NCBI GenBank assembly: GCA_025964455.1 | Contig: JAOPYU010000124.1 | Coordinates: forward strand, 1-10,032 | Origin: Thermoleophilia bacterium | GTDB taxonomy: Bacteria > Actinomycetota > Thermoleophilia > Gaiellales > SKUG01 | Reading direction: 5' to 3' | DNA length: 10,032 nt | Translations under genes and position numbers: made by a program | Notes under the pieces: model-generated | Databases searched by the model: none | Seen by the model: only the letters and a program-made list of their open reading frames with translations | Told to the model about the DNA's origin: nothing | Shown here: in pieces, positions 1-7,591 of the stretch | Layout: the number at the start of each line of letters is the position of its first letter | Position numbering within the stretch: position 1 is the first letter of the stretch

Positions 1-636
1 TGGCAGCTGCACAACCCGCGCATGGACGCGATGCACGACGACGCGCTGTGGGAGCTGCTCTACGACCTGCGCCGCCAGGGCGTCGTGAAGGCGATCGGGC
101 CGTCGATCGGACCGGCCATCGGCTGGAAGGACGAGGGGCTCTATGCACTCGAGCATCGCGACATCGACTTCTTCCACCACATCTACAACATGCTCGAGCA
201 GGAGCCGGGGCGGGCCTTCAACGAGGCGGCGGGCAAGCGCGACGTGGCGATGCTCGTGCGCGTGCCGCACTCCTCCGGCCTGCTCGAGGACCAGTACACG
301 CTCGACACGCGGTTCGAGGCGACCGACCACCGCTCGCACCGGCGCACGACCTGGCTCGTCGAGGGGCTCCAGAAGATCGAGGCGCTGCGGTTCCTGATGG
401 AGGATCGCGAGGGTGCCACGATGGGTCAGGTGGCGCTCAAGTGGCTGCTGGCGGATCCGCAGGTCGCGAGCGTCCAGCCGAACATCCTCACGCGTGAGCA
501 GCTGGTCGAGTTCGCCGCGGCTCCCGACATCGAGGAGCTCGATGCGGACGAGCTCGGCGAGATCGACACGCTCTTCAACCTGCACTTCGGCGTGGAGCCG
601 AGCGAGGATCGCGGCGAGCGCCTGATCAGGAGTTGA
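1..636 (+). CDS. Aldo/keto reductase, C-terminal part (5' end outside window)
   Basis: The frame is open from base 1, so the start lies upstream; 211 codons are visible before the TGA at 634-636. The fragment begins with WQLHNPRM, the strand carrying the active-site His of aldo/keto reductases (catalytic tetrad Asp-Tyr-Lys-His). The Asp, Tyr and Lys would lie in the missing N-terminus. Further family landmarks are VVKAIGPSIG, the VPHSSGLLE segment, and ATMGQVALKWLLADPQVASV near the C-terminus, the region around the NADPH-binding end of the barrel. The family catalyses NAD(P)H-dependent carbonyl reduction in the cytosol. The substrate cannot be told from this part. The gene converges on the NTF2-like gene, and its stop codon lies in a shared terminator. 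Confidence 0.9.
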   Translation, partial: WQLHNPRMDAMHDDALWELLYDLRRQGVVKAIGPSIGPAIGWKDEGLYALEHRDIDFFHHIYNMLEQEPGRAFNEAAGKRDVAMLVRVPHSSGLLEDQYTLDTRFEATDHRSHRRTTWLVEGLQKIEALRFLMEDREGATMGQVALKWLLADPQVASVQPNILTREQLVEFAAAPDIEELDADELGEIDTLFNLHFGVEPSEDRGERLIRS

Positions 637-681
637 GGTCACGGTTCGCTTCCCTCGCGGGAATCGAACGGCAACCTCAAC
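632..681. terminator. Symmetric bidirectional terminator containing both stop codons
   Basis: An inverted repeat is centred between 656 and 657. The inner stem pairs 644-654 with 659-669 around a TCGC loop with one mismatch (649/664). After a short mismatched stretch, an 8-bp outer stem pairs 632-639 (GTTGAGGT) with 674-681 (ACCTCAAC). The TGA of the aldo/keto reductase (634-636) lies in the left outer arm and the TGA of the opposing NTF2-like gene (677-679 read on the minus strand) in the right arm. There is no clear U-tract. Termination in both directions is inferred from the symmetry and the convergent context. Confidence 0.7.
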
Positions 682-1117
682 CTCGTGGGGCCGGAGGCTG
701 CGGCGCGCCGTAGCAGTCGTGCTGCTCGATGCGGGCGATGCGACCGTCACGCAGCGTGTAGTGCGCGACGCAGAAGGCGCTCAGCACCGTACCGGCCTTC
801 CAGGCGGCGGCGTTGATCGCGAGGGTGCCGCGCCAGCGCATGCGGGTGGCGACGGTGTCGCCGTCGACGACGTGTCCGTCGATGTCGTAGCGCTGGTCGG
901 CGAGCAGGCCCTGCCCGGCGGCGACGCCCGCGCGCATGGCAGGGATGTCGCGCTCGCTGCCGGCCGGGTTGACGAGGTTGGGGCGCTCCACGAAGACGGC
1001 GTCGGCCGTCAGCAGCTCGTCGAATGTCTCGTCGGTCGGCCAGCCGCCGTTGAACGAATCGATCCACCGTTCGACCAGGGCGATGGCTTCCGCGCGGCCG
1101 TGATCGTGCTCGGACAT
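677..1117 (-). CDS. NTF2/SnoaL-like small protein
   Basis: This 146-aa protein begins MSEHDHGRAEAI at an ATG at 1117-1115. The open frame runs up to 1237, but its first 40 residues are Arg/Ala-rich and overlap the upstream intergenic region, so the internal Met is preferred. A weak purine stretch (GAGAGGG) lies upstream of it. The body has the layout of the NTF2-like superfamily (SnoaL, ketosteroid isomerase and limonene epoxide hydrolase relatives): an N-terminal helix with WIDSFN, a FDELLTADAVFVERP segment, then strands ending in VAHYTLRDGRIARIEQHD. Members are cytosolic cone-shaped alpha+beta proteins with varied functions, enzymatic or ligand-binding. No residue seen here fixes one. It is transcribed alone, convergent with the aldo/keto reductase. 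Confidence 0.8.
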   Translation of the reverse strand: MSEHDHGRAEAIALVERWIDSFNGGWPTDETFDELLTADAVFVERPNLVNPAGSERDIPAMRAGVAAGQGLLADQRYDIDGHVVDGDTVATRMRWRGTLAINAAAWKAGTVLSAFCVAHYTLRDGRIARIEQHDCYGAPQPPAPRG

Positions 1118-1182
1118 CGGCGCTGGTTCCCTCTCGATCGAAGCGATGGCACGGACTGCCGCACGCCTACCCGCGCGATCCC

Positions 1183-1188
1183 TACCCT
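1183..1188 (+). promoter_or_regulatory. -10 box of a probable leaderless promoter (TACCCT)
   Basis: TACCCT is followed by six bases (TCACCC) and then the ATG at 1195. No purine-rich Shine-Dalgarno stretch precedes that ATG. A TANNNT hexamer 6-8 nt before the start codon is the known signature of leaderless actinobacterial mRNAs. The block is almost the same as that upstream of marP (TACCCC-TCACCC-GTG, minus strand, 8794-8783). No convincing -35 box is seen. Confidence 0.55.
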
Positions 1189-1194
1189 TCACCC

Positions 1195-1680
1195 ATGCAG
1201 CTCGCCGCCCCATCCGCATCGACGACCTCGCCCACACCGCCCGTCGTGCTGGCGCAGTTCAACTACGTCATCCGCGGACCGCAGGGCATGCCGCGCATGG
1301 GCCACGTCGACGCCCAGGCCTGGCCGACCGCAGCCACCGGCGTCAGCGGCGGATTCGACGACGCAGTCGCTGCGGCGAAGCTGGTCGCCGGGCGCCCGCT
1401 GCAGGACGGCATCCACCACGTCCCCGTCAACCAGGCTCAGGGCGTGCTGCAGGCAGCTGACGGGACGTTCTCGATCGTGCCGCTCGGCGGTTTCCACCGC
1501 GAGACGACCGGTCCGCTCTTCGTCGACGGACGCTTCTTCGGAGCAGCTGCGCTCTCGCTCCAGGTGACCCGCTCCGTCCCCGAGCTCGTCGCCGTCGTCG
1601 GCGCCACGCGCGTCCTCGACCTGCGCCACACCGGCGCCGCCTTCATCACGAGCGGCAATGCCAACCCGCCCTCCGCCTGA
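1195..1680 (+). CDS. Conserved-looking hypothetical protein, 161 aa
   Basis: I do not recognise this family. The protein starts with a short Ser/Thr/Pro-rich leader (residues 1-16). A probable beta-rich domain follows, including FNYVIRGPQGMPRMGHVDA, HHVPVNQAQGVLQAADGTF, IVPLGGFHRETTGP and a C-terminal VLDLRHTGAAFITSGNA. There is no signal peptide or membrane helix. The ATG at 1195 is chosen because a leaderless-type -10 box lies six bases upstream. The gene is divergent from the NTF2-like gene, and its 3' end faces the two-unit palindromic element and the PrmC-like gene. Its base composition and third-position GC bias look like those of its neighbours, so it is probably a native, expressed gene. 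Confidence 0.65.
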   Translation: MQLAAPSASTTSPTPPVVLAQFNYVIRGPQGMPRMGHVDAQAWPTAATGVSGGFDDAVAAAKLVAGRPLQDGIHHVPVNQAQGVLQAADGTFSIVPLGGFHRETTGPLFVDGRFFGAAALSLQVTRSVPELVAVVGATRVLDLRHTGAAFITSGNANPPSA

Positions 1681-1689
1681 CCGCCCCCC

Positions 1690-1803
1690 GACACGCGCAT
1701 GATTTCTTGCGCGGGCGTCAAGAAATCGCGCACACCTCACGACGATTCCCGGCCGCGGGCACGATTTTGTGCACGGGGAACAAGGAATCACGCGCACTTC
1801 CTG
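1690..1803 (-). repeat. Two-unit palindromic intergenic element, copy 1
   Basis: Two related units lie side by side. The better one has a perfect 9-bp inverted repeat, GATTTCTTG (1701-1709) and CAAGAAATC (1719-1727), around a 9-nt loop. The degenerate one has CAAGGAATC at 1781-1789 and a partly matching left arm at 1763-1770. The right arms are 62 bp apart. Read on the minus strand, the block aligns along its full length with the element at 7441-7556, including the linker between units (GAATCGTCGTGAGGTG here, GAACGTCGGGAGGTG there). It fills the gap between two convergent genes and has no credible ORF of its own. It may be a REP/MITE-like mobile repeat, a 3'-end RNA element, or both. Confidence 0.8.
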
Positions 1804-1820
1804 ACACTCGGCAGCGTCAG
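1801..1820 (-). terminator. Hairpin over the stop codon of the PrmC-like gene
   Basis: CTGAC (1801-1805) pairs with GTCAG (1816-1820), and after one mismatch CT pairs with AG around a CGGC loop. The minus-strand TGA stop (1819-1817) lies in the stem. The hairpin is short and has no clear U-tract, so termination is possible but unproven. The palindromic element begins immediately beyond it. Confidence 0.4.
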
Positions 1821-2593
1821 GCCCGCCCGGGCAGCAGCCTGGCTTCAATGCCGCGCAGGTCGCCGTCCTCGTCGTGCAGGTCGCGGACGTCACCGAAGCC
1901 GGCCCGTACCAGCGACGACCCCACCTGGCGCTGCTGCTCGCCGCCGAGTTCGAGCACGATCGAGCCGCCCGGGCGCAGCCATCGCGGGGCGGCTTCGATC
2001 GCTCGATCGATCAGGTCGAGCCCGGCGTCGCCCCCGTCGAGTGCGAGCCGTGGCTCGTAGGCCTGCACGTCGCGCGCGAGCAGGGCGAGCTCGGAGGTCG
2101 GCACATAAGGCAGCACCCCGATCACCAGGTCCACCGCACCTTGCCAGTCAGCATCCACGCCTTCGAACAACGAACCGAGGCGCGCGTCGACGCCGTTCGA
2201 GGCCGCGCATGCGACCGCCGAGGGATCGATGTCGGTGCCCATGATCTGCGCGTTCGGTCGATGCCGCCGGAGCGTCGCCGCGATCGCCCCGCAGCCGGTG
2301 CACAGATCGATCGCGTGTCCGCCATCCGGCAGCAGGGAGGCGCCGCGCTCGGCCAGCGGCTCGGTGTGCGGCCGGGGCACGTACACGCCGGCGCTGATCG
2401 CCAAGCGCATGCCGCCGAACTCGACCGACCCCACCAGCCACGGGAGCGGCTCCCCCTCGCAGCGCCGGGCGACCAGCTCGTCGAGGTGCGCCGCATCGGG
2501 AGCCACGCCCCGAAGCTCCGTGGCCTCGTCCTCGGCGAACACGCAGCCAGCGCTCTGGAGGCGGCGCACCACGTGATCGGTCGAGGGGTCCAT
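1817..2593 (-). CDS. PrmC/HemK-related methyltransferase with altered active-site motif
   Basis: This 258-aa class I SAM-dependent methyltransferase is related to PrmC, which methylates the glutamine of the GGQ motif in release factors. It has a helical N-terminal domain (about 1-60), the YVPRPHTEPL segment (71-80; compare PrmC IPRPETE), SAM motif I DLCTGCGAIA (96-105), the acidic TDID (120-123), and YEPRLALDGGDAG (179-191). It fits the actinobacterial PrmC-related group of unknown substrate better than PrmC itself. The place of the catalytic NPPY (NAPY in many relatives) reads VLPY (160-163), so the substrate-contacting Asn is a Val. The codons GTG CTG CCT TAT were read directly from the DNA. 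The protein may have lost methyltransfer to glutamine or use another substrate. The start follows a leaderless-type -10 box, so it can be transcribed apart from the dehydrogenase 48 bp upstream. Confidence 0.85.
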   Translation of the reverse strand: MDPSTDHVVRRLQSAGCVFAEDEATELRGVAPDAAHLDELVARRCEGEPLPWLVGSVEFGGMRLAISAGVYVPRPHTEPLAERGASLLPDGGHAIDLCTGCGAIAATLRRHRPNAQIMGTDIDPSAVACAASNGVDARLGSLFEGVDADWQGAVDLVIGVLPYVPTSELALLARDVQAYEPRLALDGGDAGLDLIDRAIEAAPRWLRPGGSIVLELGGEQQRQVGSSLVRAGFGDVRDLHDEDGDLRGIEARLLPGRA

Positions 2594-2601
2594 CGACCCC
2601 G

Positions 2602-2607
2602 ATCCTA
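2602..2607 (-). promoter_or_regulatory. -10 box of a probable leaderless promoter (TAGGAT)
   Basis: Read on the minus strand, TAGGAT is followed by eight bases and the ATG at 2593-2591 of the PrmC-like gene. It fits the TANNNT consensus and typical spacing for a transcript that begins at or next to the start codon. It lies in the 48-bp gap after the dehydrogenase gene and would give the methyltransferase its own promoter. Confidence 0.6.
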
Positions 2608-2641
2608 GGGTCTCCCGACCACGGGTGCCGCGCGCTTCGAG

Positions 2642-3826
<1,185 letters not shown>

Positions 3827-3857
3827 GTCAGTCTCCTTGGATCAACTTCGTGGGGTA

Positions 3858-4856
3858 TCAGCCGGCTGCGTGCTGTGCGGGCAGCTGCTTGGGCTGGTGG
3901 CGGGCATCGATGCCCTTCGGCGCTCCTTCGGAGCGGACGACCTGACCCGTCTCCATCACCTGCTTGAAGCGGCGCAGGTCGTCCTTGACCTGCTGGACCG
4001 GGTCGTCGCCGAAGAGCTTGAGCAGCGCCGCGCCGAGCGGGCCGATCGGCGCGTCGTAGGTGAGCCAGACGTGCAGCTCGGTCCCGCGATCACCCGGCGC
4101 CGGAAGGATCCGGACCTCGCCGGTGGTCTGCACCATCGAGCCCTCGATCGATCGCCACGCGATCCGCTCGTGCGGGGTGTCCTCGGTGACCTCCGCGGTC
4201 CAGGCGACGGAAGCACCGAGCGGGGCGCGCGCCTGCCACCGCGTGAGCCCGTCCTCCATGTGCTCGACCGATTCGAGGTGGGTCATGATGTCCGGCAGGT
4301 TCTCGAAGTCGCGCCAGTACCCATATATGGCCTCGGGGGTGCGGTCGATCGTGACGGCGGCCTTCACCACCATCGGTCCCTTGGTGGATGCGCTCCTGGA
4401 GCGCCCGAGCCCGAGCCCGTCGAGCACGTCGGTGCCCGTCGTGCCCGCCACTGCGGCGACGGCGCCGAGCGTGCGTGCGCGGCTGGTGCTGCCACTGCGC
4501 AGGACGCTGCCGAGCGCGCCCAGGTCGAGGGCGTCACCGAGCACGCGGCTCCACACCCACGGCGTGGGCTGTGTGCTGGTGAGGATGCCCAGCCCGTGCG
4601 TGATCTCGCGCACCCCCATGGCACGGGTGAACAGTCGTGTGCCTGGCGTGTCCTTGGCGCCGACGAGCGCCGTCACCTTCTGGGGCGCGATGATCTGCGC
4701 CGCGCCGAGCCCGAGGCTGAACCAGCCGAGTGCCGAGGCGAGGGTCAACGGGCCCGGGGAGCCGTCTCGTGGTCCCGACTGGACCTGCTCGGGCTGCCAG
4801 GCGACTGCCTGCTCCCCGGCGTGTTCGCCGCGATGGGCGAGTCCTGTGCCTTCCAT
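3858..4856 (-). CDS. SRPBCC (cyclase/dehydrase-like) protein with hydrophobic N-terminal domain
   Basis: This 332-aa protein has two parts. Residues 35-150 are hydrophobic, with about four likely membrane segments (roughly 37-57, 82-95, 104-120 and 129-148). Residues 163-305 form an SRPBCC domain, a START/Coq10-like lipid- or polyketide-binding fold, opening VVKAAVTIDRTPEAIYGYWRDFENLP. It closes with the characteristic LFGDDPVQQVKDDLRRFKQVMETG. The 30 residues before the membrane part and the 25-residue tail are polar. The start is supported by AGGAGG five bases before the ATG. The gene leads a two-gene operon with the zinc dehydrogenase, a pairing I have seen associated in other bacteria. 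A ligand-carrier or membrane-associated stress role is an inference, and no catalytic residues are evident. Confidence 0.85.
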   Translation of the reverse strand: MEGTGLAHRGEHAGEQAVAWQPEQVQSGPRDGSPGPLTLASALGWFSLGLGAAQIIAPQKVTALVGAKDTPGTRLFTRAMGVREITHGLGILTSTQPTPWVWSRVLGDALDLGALGSVLRSGSTSRARTLGAVAAVAGTTGTDVLDGLGLGRSRSASTKGPMVVKAAVTIDRTPEAIYGYWRDFENLPDIMTHLESVEHMEDGLTRWQARAPLGASVAWTAEVTEDTPHERIAWRSIEGSMVQTTGEVRILPAPGDRGTELHVWLTYDAPIGPLGAALLKLFGDDPVQQVKDDLRRFKQVMETGQVVRSEGAPKGIDARHQPKQLPAQHAAG

Positions 4857-4986
4857 GAAAGCCTCCTGTGTTCTTCGACCGCGAGGGCCGGTGTGTCGTC
4901 AGAGGCCCGGTTTCCGGCGCTGCGCCGCATAAACGACGCCCGACGTACGGGCTCGAGCTTGTCGCAGCACCCGGTAGGTTGGGTAC
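4857..4986. promoter_or_regulatory. Divergent intergenic region between the SRPBCC operon and the His-rich methyltransferase
   Basis: These 130 bp must hold two back-to-back promoters. On the plus side TAGGTT-GGGTAC-ATG gives a leaderless-type start. On the minus side a 5' leader ends in AGGAGG, so that transcript is leadered. No clear minus-strand -10/-35 pair was found, although GTTTATG (minus strand, around 4936-4930) is AT-rich relative to its surroundings. No operator palindrome stands out. Confidence 0.5.
4975..4980 (+). promoter_or_regulatory. -10 box of a probable leaderless promoter (TAGGTT)
   Basis: TAGGTT is followed by GGGTAC and the ATG at 4987. No Shine-Dalgarno sequence lies in between. 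The spacing matches the other leaderless-type starts in this window. Confidence 0.6.
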
Positions 4987-5583
4987 ATGACGAACCTCGA
5001 TCCGGACGAGCATCAGGGCCATGCGGCACACGCCCATGGGCACGGGCACGGCCGCCACGGCGGCGACGCCACGTGGTCGCCGGCGGAGCTCGCGGGGTTC
5101 CTCGCCGGAACTGCTCGGCCGGTGCGGCAGGCGGTCGACATCGGGTGCGGCGCAGGGGCGGATGCCGTGTTCCTGGCGGAGCAGGGCATCGAGACGACCG
5201 GCGTGGATGTCAGTGCGGACGCGCTCGAGCGCGCGCGTGGGCGCGCGGAGGCGCACGGCGTGCAGGTGACGTGGCTGGAGGCCGACGTGCTGGCGCTGCC
5301 GCTCCAGGATGCGAGCGTCGACCTGGTGCTCGACCGCGGCTGCCTCCACCACGTGCGGGCGGCAGACCATCCGAGCTATGCGGCGCAGGTGGCTCGCGTG
5401 TTGCGACCGGGTGGCGTGCTGCTGGTCCGGGACATGGTGCGACCGGGCCACGACGGCCCCTCCGTGTCCGAGCAGTCAGTGCGCGCGATGCTCACTGAAC
5501 TCCCCCTGCGCGTGGCATCGGTCACGACCTACGCCGCGCCGAGTGGACACACCGCGCTGCTCGTCGCCGTCGAGCGCACCTGA
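4987..5583 (+). CDS. Class I SAM-dependent methyltransferase with His-rich N-terminus
   Basis: This 198-aa cytosolic methyltransferase has motif I VDIGCGAGAD (50-59), the acidic residue after the second strand (GVDVS, D74), the EADVLALPL segment (98-106), and DLVLDRGCLHHV (112-123), followed by ARVLRPGGVLLVRDM. The DRGCLHH motif recurs in small-molecule methyltransferases of the TehB/thiopurine-like type, so a small substrate is likelier than a macromolecule. The first 25 residues hold seven His (9, 12, 15, 17, 19, 21, 24) mixed with Gly and Ala, a probable metal-binding tail outside the fold. It is divergent from the SRPBCC operon and converges on the membrane-protein gene with only 12 bp between stops. 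The substrate is unknown. Confidence 0.85.
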   Translation: MTNLDPDEHQGHAAHAHGHGHGRHGGDATWSPAELAGFLAGTARPVRQAVDIGCGAGADAVFLAEQGIETTGVDVSADALERARGRAEAHGVQVTWLEADVLALPLQDASVDLVLDRGCLHHVRAADHPSYAAQVARVLRPGGVLLVRDMVRPGHDGPSVSEQSVRAMLTELPLRVASVTTYAAPSGHTALLVAVERT

Positions 5584-5584
5584 C

Positions 5585-5599
5585 CTGACGCAGTGTCAG
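5585..5599. terminator. Small hairpin between convergent stops
   Basis: CTGAC (5585-5589) pairs with GTCAG (5595-5599) in the 12-bp gap between the methyltransferase stop and the membrane-protein stop. The minus-strand stop (5598-5596) lies in the right arm. The stem is only 5 bp plus a possible G-U pair, so it is a weak candidate for a shared terminator. Confidence 0.35.
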
Positions 5600-6354
5600 C
5601 CGATGGTCGCGAGCAGCAGCCCGGAGGCGATCGACCCACCAGCGAAGGGCAGGAACTTCGCGTCACGCTCGGATGGGAGCTCGTCGCTCAGGACCGTGAG
5701 CAGGATCGCTCCGGCGAGGAATGACGACGCGATGGCGACCGAGGAGCGGTCGAGCTCCAGGGCGCTGCCGACAGCCCACCCGACCAGGAGCGCGACGGCG
5801 AGCAGCATCCGGCCGATGCTCGCGGGTCCAGGTGTGGACACGCGACCGTGACCCAGTCCGAAGTCGGTTGTCATGAAGTGGATGGCGAGGATGCCGGCGA
5901 GCACGAGCATGCGGATTGCGTCCTGTTCGCCCGCGTCCTGCACGACGTAGCCGATCAGGAACATGTAGCCGACGTATGAGGCGACGGAGGTCCAGAACAG
6001 GGTCACGGTCCCCCCGGACGGCTCGTCGCCCCCCGTCTCACGATCCCGAACCGCGGCACGGTGCCTGGCAAGGGCGATCGCATAGAACACGAGCATGCCG
6101 AGCAGGGCGATGAACAGCACGTGATCCTCGAGCAGCGGCAGCACGCCCTTCGCCGCATCGCGCACTTTCTTCTCGCTGTCGATCACCTTGGGCAGGAGGC
6201 CCAGGAAGACGTATCCGACCGTGACGCCGCTGGCGAGCGACATCCACCAGGTCCGGGTGTCACGCGCCAGGAACTCGAATCGCGCTGCATACGGAACGCA
6301 CGCAGCCATGACGAGCACGGCGATGAGCGAGGCGATATCGGTGGCAGAGAGCAT
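5596..6354 (-). CDS. Polytopic membrane protein, faintly ZIP-like
   Basis: This 252-aa integral membrane protein has about eight predicted helices: roughly 6-24, 38-56, 76-97, 119-138, 148-163, 182-199, 206-223 and 234-251. A charged cytosolic loop (98-115) separates the two halves. The C-terminal FLAGAILLTVLSDELP (212-227) and the HFMTTDFGL segment (159-167) resemble helices of ZIP-family metal transporters, where His and Glu/Asp line the metal path. The canonical HNxPEG motif is absent, so transport of a metal is only a suggestion. Upstream, GGTAGGAG followed by CTCCCC and the ATG can be read either as a Shine-Dalgarno site (GGAG) or as an imperfect -10. It is the third gene of the gloA-exporter run, 55 bp after the exporter stop. 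Confidence 0.7.
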   Translation of the reverse strand: MLSATDIASLIAVLVMAACVPYAARFEFLARDTRTWWMSLASGVTVGYVFLGLLPKVIDSEKKVRDAAKGVLPLLEDHVLFIALLGMLVFYAIALARHRAAVRDRETGGDEPSGGTVTLFWTSVASYVGYMFLIGYVVQDAGEQDAIRMLVLAGILAIHFMTTDFGLGHGRVSTPGPASIGRMLLAVALLVGWAVGSALELDRSSVAIASSFLAGAILLTVLSDELPSERDAKFLPFAGGSIASGLLLATIG

Positions 6355-6409
6355 GGGGAGCTCCTACCCGTCTGGGCGGCGAGGCGCGAACACGGGGGAC
6401 CGGTACGGC

Positions 6410-7015
6410 TCAGGATCCCAGTGCGAGGAGCCCGGCGACCACGAACATCGTGGCGGCGACGAACAGGTCGATCGCCCGCCACGCTCGCGGCGAGGAGAAC
6501 CAACCGCCCGCCGCGCGCGCGCCGGCGCCGAGGCCGACGAACCAGACGAGACTGGCGAACGCCGCTCCAGCGCTGAACCACCATCGACCTCCCGGCCCGT
6601 GCTGGTTCGCCAGCGAGCCGAGCAGCAGCACCGTGTCGAGATACACGTGCGGGTTCAGCCACGTCAGTGCCACTGCGTGGACCAGCGTGGATCGCAGCGG
6701 TCGCGACGGGCCGTGGGCGGCCTCGAGCGCGGATGGTCGGATCGCGCGTCGCAGCGCACCGATGCCGTAGGCGACCAGGAATGCCACCCCGAGCCACCGC
6801 ACGACGTCCAGCACCGCCGGCGCCCGTTCGACCACTGCCCCGATGCCGAGCGTGCCGGCGACGATCAGCACCGCGTCGGAGATCGCGCAGATCGCGACGA
6901 CGGGCCAGAGCACCTCGCGCCGGAGCCCCTGCCGCAGCACGAACGCGTTCTGCGCGCCGATCGCGATGATCAGCGCGAAACTGGCGAGCATCCCGGTGAG
7001 GAAGGTCCCGGTCAC
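6410..7015 (-). CDS. argO: LysE/ArgO-family amino-acid exporter
   Basis: This 201-aa inner-membrane exporter has the LysE signature near the N-terminus (IIAIGAQNAFVLRQGL, 16-31). The central TWLNPHVYLDTVLLLGSL (118-135) is close to the ArgO subgroup, which exports arginine and related basic amino acids. About six helices are expected, and the length is typical of the family. The open frame extends upstream to 7117, but that part overlaps the glyoxalase gene and is Ser/Arg-rich. A GTG at 7015-7013 gives VTGTFLTGML, which aligns with family N-termini; an ATG at 6991 is the alternative. There is no good ribosome-binding site. The gene follows the glyoxalase by 34 bp and is probably co-transcribed with it. 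The exact substrate is an inference. Confidence 0.87.
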   Translation of the reverse strand: MTGTFLTGMLASFALIIAIGAQNAFVLRQGLRREVLWPVVAICAISDAVLIVAGTLGIGAVVERAPAVLDVVRWLGVAFLVAYGIGALRRAIRPSALEAAHGPSRPLRSTLVHAVALTWLNPHVYLDTVLLLGSLANQHGPGGRWWFSAGAAFASLVWFVGLGAGARAAGGWFSSPRAWRAIDLFVAATMFVVAGLLALGS

Positions 7016-7049
7016 GGCACTGCGGTCCGGGCGGGGCCGGCCCCGATCC

Positions 7050-7424
7050 TCACGACTTCTCGATGAGCTCGATCCGGTAGCCGTCCGGGTCGCGGACGAA
7101 GCAGAGGAGCGAGCCACCCTCGCGGACCTGGTACGGCGGCTTCTCCGCTTCGATGCCCTGCTTGGCGAGCTCCTCGAGGGTTGCGTGGATGTCAGGAGTC
7201 GAGATCGCGATGTGGTTGTAACCCGCGCCGAGCTCGTAGGAGTCGACGCCGAAGTTGAACGTCAGCTCGAGCCGGTCGCCGTCACCGGGGAGGCCCATGA
7301 AGACGTTGATCGCCTCGTCGCGGATCGGCATGCGCCGTCGCTCCTCGAACCCGAGGGCGCGGTAGAAGGCGACGCTGCGGTCGATGTCGGTGATGCGGTA
7401 GCAGGTGTGGAGGAAGGCGCTCAT
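7050..7424 (-). CDS. gloA: Glyoxalase I (lactoylglutathione lyase-like)
   Basis: This 124-aa vicinal-oxygen-chelate protein has two beta-alpha-beta-beta-beta modules. The metal ligands of glyoxalase I are all present with family spacing: H6, E53 (LELTFN), H71 (YNHIAIS) and E119 (YRIELIE). The length and lack of the extra loops of the human enzyme fit the short bacterial, Ni/Co-type class like E. coli GloA. The family isomerises the hemithioacetal of methylglyoxal and a thiol. Most actinobacteria lack glutathione, so the cofactor thiol here may be mycothiol or another compound. It acts in the cytosol. It begins the gloA-exporter-membrane protein run, from a leaderless-type start next to the palindromic element. 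Confidence 0.88.
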   Translation of the reverse strand: MSAFLHTCYRITDIDRSVAFYRALGFEERRRMPIRDEAINVFMGLPGDGDRLELTFNFGVDSYELGAGYNHIAISTPDIHATLEELAKQGIEAEKPPYQVREGGSLLCFVRDPDGYRIELIEKS

Positions 7425-7430
7425 GCGGCC

Positions 7431-7436
7431 ACCCTA
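7431..7436 (-). promoter_or_regulatory. -10 box of a probable leaderless promoter (TAGGGT)
   Basis: On the minus strand TAGGGT is followed by GGCCGC and the ATG at 7424-7422. No Shine-Dalgarno stretch is present. The -35 zone, about 17 bp further out, falls inside the first unit of the palindromic element at 7441-7556. Confidence 0.6.
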
Positions 7437-7440
7437 CTCG

Positions 7441-7556
7441 TTGGGAGGTGCTCGACATTTCGTGCGCCTGAATCAAGGAATCGTGCGCGCGGCGACGGAA
7501 CGTCGGGAGGTGCGCGACATTTCTTGTGCCTGGGTCAAGAAATCGTGCGCGCGGCG
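7441..7556 (+). repeat. Two-unit palindromic intergenic element, copy 2
   Basis: Two tandem units with a 62-bp period (about 7441-7494 and 7503-7556) match at 47 of 54 aligned positions counted by eye. Each runs GGGAGGTG, GCGCGACATTT, then a CAAGRAATCGTGCG block. The second unit has the intact stem: ATTTCTTG (7519-7526) and CAAGAAAT (7536-7543) around a 9-nt loop, with GCGC (7512-7515 and 7547-7550) flanking it. The first unit keeps only part of the left arm. The element fills the gap between the glyoxalase start and the marP stop and is the inverted counterpart of the element at 1690-1803. In both places a gene's 3' end (the 161-aa protein, marP) meets the intact unit first. Confidence 0.82.
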
Positions 7557-7591
7557 GGGAGTGGGGAGCGCGGGGCGCGCGGCTCAGCGGA

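Noticed and set aside
719..1567. Plus-strand open frame of 282 codons
   Set aside because: Antisense to the NTF2-like gene and out of frame with the 161-aa gene. No domain signal and an Arg/Ser/Pro-rich tail.
1189..1893. Minus-strand open frame of 234 codons across the palindromic element
   Set aside because: It is antisense to the 161-aa gene, and the element's palindromes simply happen to be open in this frame.
7441..7556. Direct repeats that could suggest a small CRISPR array
   Set aside because: Only two units, with 62-bp period, mutual degeneracy, conserved linkers instead of unique spacers, and no cas genes.
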